NCBI RefSeq assembly: GCF_048773025.1
Contig: NC_133557.1
Location: 2,682,001-2,746,000 of the forward strand
From: Camelus bactrianus
Lineage: Eukaryota; Chordata; Mammalia; Artiodactyla; Camelidae
Direction of reading: 5' to 3'
Length of the DNA stretch: 64,000 nt
The notes beneath the pieces are model-generated. The model was given only the letters and a program-made list of their open reading frames with translations. It had not been told where the DNA came from and did not search any database. The position numbers were made by a program, and so were the translations under genes. Positions 58,191 through 64,000 of this stretch are shown piece by piece (the stretch's first letter is position 1; every line of letters begins with the position of its first letter).

Positions 58191-61100
58191 AATGTTTAAA
58201 AACGACAAGAGAAACCCCAGAGTTGGGGAAGACTGAATCCACTTCTCTTGGCTCACACTGGATCAAGGAGGCAAAAATAAATAAGACCAAAAAGGACATA
58301 TAAAATATAATGTAGATCTGCGAGATAGATACAGGTATATATAGATCTATTTCTCAAACCGATAGAATGAAAGCAGAGAATACATCATCTTTTCAAATGT
58401 TTACACAATAGCCTCTGTATCTGTCAGTCTAAAATTCCAGTTTCCCAAGAATATCTTCCCTGCAGGCAGGAGGTGAGTGTGAGGGTCTGATCCCATGGCA
58501 ATATAAAGCAGCTAGAAGTGAGGGTGGTCCCAGAAAAGGGGTCAGAGCCACAGGCTGGGCCACTGCCCTATATCCGTCCACTCAACCCCTCCACCCTAGT
58601 GTCACATTGCTCAGTGGGCTCTCCATCCCCACGTTCAGTCTAACAGGGAGACACACTCTGACCTAGTTAGCCAGGAATAAACCTAAATATGTGTTTAAAG
58701 CTGAGGACTCCACAAATATATGTTCTTTAAGCCACTGATGTACCCACTTTAAGAAACATCTCATCAAGTAATATGATAAACTGTGTTAATCAGGGCTCTG
58801 CTGTTTACACTGTTATGTAGAACCCAGCTGCAACGCTGGTTCTTTTGAAAAGTATCAGTAATTGTTCTTTATTTTCTAGCTTTGGGTCACCGTAGGAACA
58901 ACTCCCCCCTCCCCTTAAAAAATTTGTTTCAAGACCAAAATTAATTCTTTTCTTTTTATAATCAAACCAGTTTTTGAAGCAAGATGGAAAAAGGCTCACA
59001 GCCTCTACACCAAACCCTTATTATGCTCATGCCATAAATAATTTATAGCAAGATGGTTTCTTCTCAGCGGCAGGCTCAAATTCCCATTTTAATCAAAACT
59101 GATTTTGAAATCTATTTCTCAATTTACATGTGGTCAGGGAGCTTCTCACCATGTGAGCTCTCAGGCTCCTTCGTGGAAATGGGCACTCTTCCCAAACTCC
59201 TAAAACTCCGAGACGTTATTAACCGCTGGTAATCATTTTCTTCTCCTCTCCGACGCTTCTGACTTCATCAAAGGTTCGTGTCATGGTGGCAGCTTCAGAC
59301 AAAAATCAAAAGCTCAAAGCCACAAAACACCCGCGGTAGTGTGTTCACTGACATTTCCAAGTGTGTAAGCAGACCTCACAAAGTAAAAAACTCAGAGATT
59401 CACTGAATCATCTAAACACACAAACTCATACCAGAAACATGAAGACAGTAAAGGAAAGTGCCCACCACTGTAGTACTGTGCTTCAGATCTCTAAAGCCAC
59501 GTCTCCAAGACTGTATGCACTGCCTCACTCTGGGGCAAGTAACATAGGAGAGTCTTTCTATGCTATTTTTGTTTTCAAAAGCAGTCTATTCATCCCCCTG
59601 CAAAGCTTTTGGACTTTTTTTTTTTTTTAAATCTTTACAAAGTGGCTTCACTTACATTAAATATTAAGTAGGTGGAGTGTCAGCCTGTTCCTGACAGTCT
59701 CCCCGGTACGGCTTCTCAGCACCTCCGATGTGCTCGGGTCTGTGGCTGCCCACTGGCTGGGCAGGCACGGCTGCAGCAGAGAATCAGCACCTTCCCCAGC
59801 CCGCTCTGCCAGCTAACTCCCGACTCCCGCTCCATCGGTGAAAGCTCTGTGGGCTGCACACAGTCTTGAACTTCTCCACTAGTGGAGAAATAAAACAACT
59901 GCCCAAATGAGTCTTTTCTGAGGGCAGAGACTCAAAACTCATGAAATTCCCCTGGCTCAAGAATACTGCTAATGTCGGCTTCAGTTAGTTTATGTCCAGG
60001 TGGACCAGAATTGAAAAGAACATTTTACACGGCAGCCATCATGGGGAAGGGTCTTTGAATTTTCAATGACTTTGGTTCCTTCTTTCTTAGTGATATAAAA
60101 TTCTAACAAAACTAGGATTAAAAAAAAAAGAATGTGAGTGATCAGGATCACTTTTCAACAAACAAAGCCATTTAATTTTTTCTTCTTGTTCCACAGCTGA
60201 AGAGCAAAACATGATCTAATCATAAAATTAAATATCTCTTACTAACATGACAGGGAAATTACATTCACCTACCCCTCCTAAAACTGGGCTTTTAATGAGG
60301 TTAAAGCAGTGGAAAAATCTGAATCTACTTTTTGTTAGATACCATTTTAAACTATTATTACAAAGCACATAGACTCAGAAATCCATCCAAACAAATCACT
60401 AATGTATTATCAGGTATCTTCCTTGCACAGCTCAAAATGAAATAATAGATAGCGCCGTGTCTGTAAGTCATGTAACAGAAAGGAAAGCTCCAGGCACCTC
60501 TAACAGCCTCACTTTTCAGCAGGGTTGCATTTGGCCACACAGTTTAAGGGTGTCCAGATGTTTGCATCTAGATTTAGAAGGTAAATCCCAAATTGCAAAA
60601 ACATCTAACATGGCCAGACAAACATGTGAAGGCCAGGGCAACAGAACCAGTGGGGCAAACACTGGCCAGCCACAACAGTCAGCCTGGGTCATCACAGGAC
60701 TCCAAAGGTTTTCTCTTCTGGGTCTTCAGACTGAGGCTGAGGAGTGTAGGTCCTCCTCCCTTGTCCTGAAATGTTAAGGAGGCAGGGCTTACTCTAATGA
60801 CCTAGTCTGGTACAAGAATGCAAGATCTCGGGAGTTTTAAAAGAAAAGAACAACCCACAAATACAGTAAGGCCAATGAAGTTTAAGTCTACATGAGCCTC
60901 GTGACCCTCCCAGGTGACCTAGTAAAATTATTTTCCACTTCATAAATGTTAGTTGGTCCTTTTGTAATTACTCACGAGCATCAGATGAAGGAGATGGGGA
61001 AAGAAGGGCAAGAGGATGAGGGGCAACGGAAGGTGCAACTCCCACCGGAATGATTCACTCTCACCAGGAAAATCAGTCACATTTCATAAACAATGATGTT

Positions 61101-61626
61101 TATCAAACTAACGTTAGGTTCTCCTGAAGGGTCCAGTTCTTGTCATAAGCACAAAGCTTTTAAAGATTGCTCTGATACTCCTTTGTTTTGATATCATTTC
61201 AAACTTCAGAAAAGTTGTGAGAGTAGTACAAAGTTGAAAAAAATTTCCTAATAGCACATTTTGAATCATCTTTTGAGAACTTAAAACTAGGTTTTTAATT
61301 GGCTTTGGAAATTAAAAATAAAATCAGTTCTACTCTTTCCTGGTAAAAGGCTACACAATATTCATAAGGATCAATCGCTTGGGGAAGGTAGAAGCGCCAG
61401 GTCTGTGGCTATTTTTTTTTTTTTTTATTGGCACATGCAAGACAGAGGGTGACATTTGCGACCCATTCTCCCAGGAGTGCACAGATAAGGCAGGCTGGGG
61501 GTTTGGTGCAATTACACAGGCACCAGCTGTCCTCCCACCCTTTTCTTTCCCAAATGAAAATGCAGGATGGAACGCAAATGAAAAGGAGCAATTATAGTAA
61601 TGGATAACCTTAAATGCGTGTCAGTC

Positions 61627-61662
61627 TTTTTTTTTTTTTTTTTTTTGAGTGTGTGTGTGTGT
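61627..61662. repeat. Poly-T plus (GT)n tract
   Basis: About 20 Ts followed by GAG and seven GT units, then a further T/C run to 61672. Confidence 0.93.
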
Positions 61663-61680
61663 CTTTTTTTCCTCCTGCAG

Positions 61681-61795
61681 CAAAGAAATCACTGCCAAAC
61701 TTCGGTCCTTGATCTGTGCTAAAACTTACTTTACACACTGCACTGTTAAGAAACCCTGGATTAAAACCTCGAATGCAGGTGATAATTTTAGGTTT
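61681..61795 (+). other. Exon-like segment (weak candidate)
   Basis: A pyrimidine tract ending TTTTTTTCCTCCTGCAG gives a strong-looking acceptor at 61680. TTTGTAAGT gives a good donor with GT at 61796-61797; an alternative donor CAGGTGATA lies at 61778. The 115-base interval is open in one frame (reading KEITAKLRSLICAKTYF and onward). I recognise no protein. No flanking exon, start or polyadenylation site supports it, and such pairs occur by chance in introns. Confidence 0.15.
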
Positions 61796-62309
61796 GTAAG
61801 TTATTCTTCCTTATTGCCTGAGTCCAAGAGAGCCTTAGAAGAATAACCTAAATAGTGGAAGTGTAATCAAGTACTCAAAACAAATGAAAGCAATACAGTA
61901 TTTCCAAAGGCTGAAGAGGCTCTCCTATTTGCTTTGCACCTTATAAAAACATCTTTCTTGGGAACAGAATGGAGTACATTTTTAGGGCAAGAAGTAAAGT
62001 GGCTTGTATTAAATAAACTGAGAGGATTTTTTAGAGAGTTCATTGCCTGGGTTCACTAAAGCGTTTGTATTTATATCATAAAGCCACGTTGCAAACTTAA
62101 AGTCTGCTCAGAACACCTTTGGTTGGTAAAGCATGAAATTAGTCCTTTGACTTGTCCTCTCTGCACCTTCTACATGTGTCTAAAGTATTTGCTAGAGTTC
62201 CTCTTTGGATTTCTAGCTCTTTATTTGTATTGTTACTAAAAAATGTGTTCAAATAACAGATGAGCATTGTTGGGGAAAGCTGGCCTTTCCTGCAACACCG
62301 GGGGCTACT

Positions 62310-62412
62310 GAAGGAAAGAATTTTGTCTGTGTTGGCTTTTATAAATTCAGGACCCAGCACAGGGCCTGGTTCATGGTTTGTTTCCCTGTTAAGTGAATGG
62401 ATGAGCCTGCAA
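62310..62412 (+). mobile_element. L2/MIR-like 3' terminus
   Basis: TAAATTCAGGACCCAGCACA then GGGCCTGGTTCATGG and GTTAAGTGAATGGATGA resemble the L2 end 'ccagcgcctagcacagtgcctggcacatag...gaatgaatga'. Short and worn. Confidence 0.4.
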
Positions 62413-62514
62413 AATACTGACTGATGTGTTATCACCATGACCAAAGAACACTGTATCTTTTGATTATTGGAAGAGACCACATATCTCAAAGGATCCCTTG
62501 CTTTAGAGGCCAAG

Positions 62515-62890
62515 AGGGTTGAATGGTGGTCCCCACTGTGCATGTACTAATTGCCAGGACCTGTGAATGTTACCCTGTTTAGAAAACAGAAATTATTGAG
62601 GATCTTGAGATGATGAGATCTTCCCGGATTATCTGAATTGGCCCTAATACAATCATAAATGTCCTTATAAAAGAAACACAGGAGAATACAGCCACACCGA
62701 TGAGAAGGTGACATAAAGACAAAGCAGAAGGATGTGGCCACAAGTCCAGGAAGTGGCCCCCACCAGAAGCTGGTAGAGGCAAGGACCAGACTCTCCCCGA
62801 AAGCCTCCAGAGGGAGCATGGCCCTGCCAACTCAGGCTTGATTTCAGACTTCTGGCTTTCAGAACTGTGATAGCATAAACAGTGGTCTAC
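62515..62890 (+). mobile_element. Solo LTR fossil, MaLR/ERVL type
   Basis: GGGTTGAATGGTGGTCCCCA near 62517, GACCTGTGAATGTTACCCTG near 62558, ATGTCCTTATAAAAGAAACA near 62658, CCACCAGAAGCTGGTAGAGG near 62760 and CAGACTTCTGGCTTTCAGAA near 62847 follow the order of MaLR-type LTRs. No internal region is attached. It is old and diverged; the subfamily differs from the LTR at 22350. Confidence 0.65.
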
Positions 62891-63270
62891 TAAAAACATC
62901 TCAGAAGATCAAAACTAATTTGGTGAAAACAACCCCTGAATGGCAATCTTGATGATATATTTTAGACAGATAGCCCTTGTTAGTCTCTTACTATTTCTGA
63001 AGTTACAACACTGAACTTAGCTGCAAGTTACCTGCAACACTGAAATTATCTTATTTGGGGAAACGTTATTAACTGCATTTGTTAGTGAATTATACCCTAG
63101 CTCATTCCAAAAAGGATCAAGGCAGTAGACAAACCCAAACCCAACCATGGCTATACACTTGCTAGAAAACTGTCATTTCATGCTTTGCTAAACAAAAGAA
63201 GAAATGTTGTCTCAACTGTAATTTTTATTACCTGAATAGACATCTAGTTTGATGACCAGACTATTTTTAC
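62891..63270. other. No gene seen
   Basis: AT-rich unassigned sequence. Confidence 0.4.
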
Positions 63271-63271
63271 C

Positions 63272-63430
63272 AGGTAGAAAACTGGAAAAGAGCCCTCCAG
63301 GCTAAGGGAATAGCATGGACAAATGCAGAGATGTGAAAGTACATGGTGATGTTGAATCCTGCAGGAGGGTACGGTGGGGAAGATGAGGCCTTAAATGTAG
63401 GCAAGAACAAAGTGGAGCAGCCAGCAGGCC
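63272..63430 (-). mobile_element. L2 3' UTR fragment, antisense
   Basis: The + strand reads GCTAAGGGAATAGCATGGAC then AAATGCAGAGATGTGAAAGT and AGAACAAAGTGGAGCAGCC near 63403. This is the antisense 'cagagggaacagcatgtgcaaaggcc' block of L2. Confidence 0.5.
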
Positions 63431-64000
63431 TGGCAAGGAGTTGGGGAGAGGATGTCAATGAACAGCAAGACCCTTTGTACACTCAGCTCCAGGAATGCTG
63501 GCAGTGGGGCATTTACTACAAGACCCATGCATCCTTGCCCTCTCATCCGCATTCCTTCCACAGGAAGTTTTCAGAAATGTGGTGCACCAAACAAAAAAAT
63601 CAACCAAGAAAGTGCAAAGAGTAACAAGAAAGAGAGGAGCTAACATAGGAGAGGGGTGAAGATAAATCAGGTACATCGAGGACCATGCCTGTGTACCGAG
63701 CTCTACATGCCGCCAGTCCAGAGAAAGCAGCAGGGTGACAATGGCAGGGAGAGACAAAGACACACACTGACACATCACCTAGCAGAGTAGATTGTGGGAA
63801 AACACTCTTTGGAAGGATTTTATAGTTCATTTGGATAACTGTGGAGAAAAACAGTGACATAGAACCAAAGAACACTATAATGACAAAAAATAAGAAGCAA
63901 TTCTAAACTCCAGGAAAAACCAACCATCACAAGAAAATATTCATGGACTACAGTTTGGCACCACAACGAAAATACGTGTATAGTTATAATAATATAAACA
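63431..64000. other. No gene seen to the window edge
   Basis: Unassigned. Overlapping short frames on both strands are not credited. Confidence 0.4.

Larger units (their letters stand above)
58191..62305. other. Long repeat-poor stretch without a recognised gene
   Basis: Only homopolymers (for example T at 59617-59628 and 61411-61426) and a T/GT tract (61627-61662) were recognised. The 106-codon + frame at 60457-60777 matches nothing known to me. A possible exon-like segment at 61681-61795 is listed separately. Confidence 0.45.

Overview
This is nuclear DNA from a placental mammal, and almost certainly a camelid (camel, llama, alpaca or vicuna). Three copies of a tRNA-derived SINE (about 26331, 37846 and 49250, all on +) carry pol III A and B boxes and the run GCACAAGGTCCTGGGTTCAA typical of the camelid Vic-1 family. 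The young L1 3' ends are of the cetartiodactyl type. No primate, rodent, pig or ruminant-specific SINE was seen. These calls rest on remembered consensus sequences, not on a search.

I find no protein-coding gene and no functional RNA gene. The open frames are short, overlap on both strands, and mostly lie in old L2 or L1 sequence, in GC-rich stretches or across microsatellites. The window is best read as intergenic or deep-intronic sequence, mostly repeats of several ages. Two exon-like stretches with splice acceptors (1855-1975 and 61681-61795) are noted as weak candidates only.

Layout. 1-3.1 kb: two L1 3' ends, the second swollen by CA and GGGAGA microsatellites. 4.1-8.1 kb: old antisense L1 with a younger L1 3' end nested inside. 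8.6-13.7 kb: antisense L2, a 22-bp minisatellite, MER5-type DNA and an L1M 3' UTR. 14.0-15.9 kb: L1M ORF2/3' UTR and an antisense L1 tail. 15.9-21.4 kb: mostly unassigned, with a CpG-rich patch near 20 kb. 21.4-25.3 kb: L2, then an ERVL-class fossil with a MaLR-type solo LTR next to or inside it. 26.3 kb: Vic-1. 27.7-30.7 kb: antisense L2, then a long L1M. 30.7-37.0 kb: sparse. 37.3-39.6 kb: L1M split by Vic-1, a CTCF-like motif and an old DNA transposon. 40.4-45.8 kb: GC-rich, with L2 on both strands and MIRs. 46.3-51.4 kb: L1, MER5A, L1, Vic-1, MIR, hAT and a MER5A pair. 52-58.2 kb: Charlie-type DNA element, a split L2, a consensus CTCF core, a G-quadruplex motif, antisense L1 and another L2. 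58.2-64 kb: sparse, with one MaLR-like LTR and an antisense L2.

No genes act together here. What the window offers is a layered record of insertions: L2 and MIR are oldest, then MER5/Charlie DNA elements, MaLR/ERVL and L1M, then cetartiodactyl L1 tails and Vic-1. A few motifs could have regulatory use. I found no novel biological system that I can support.
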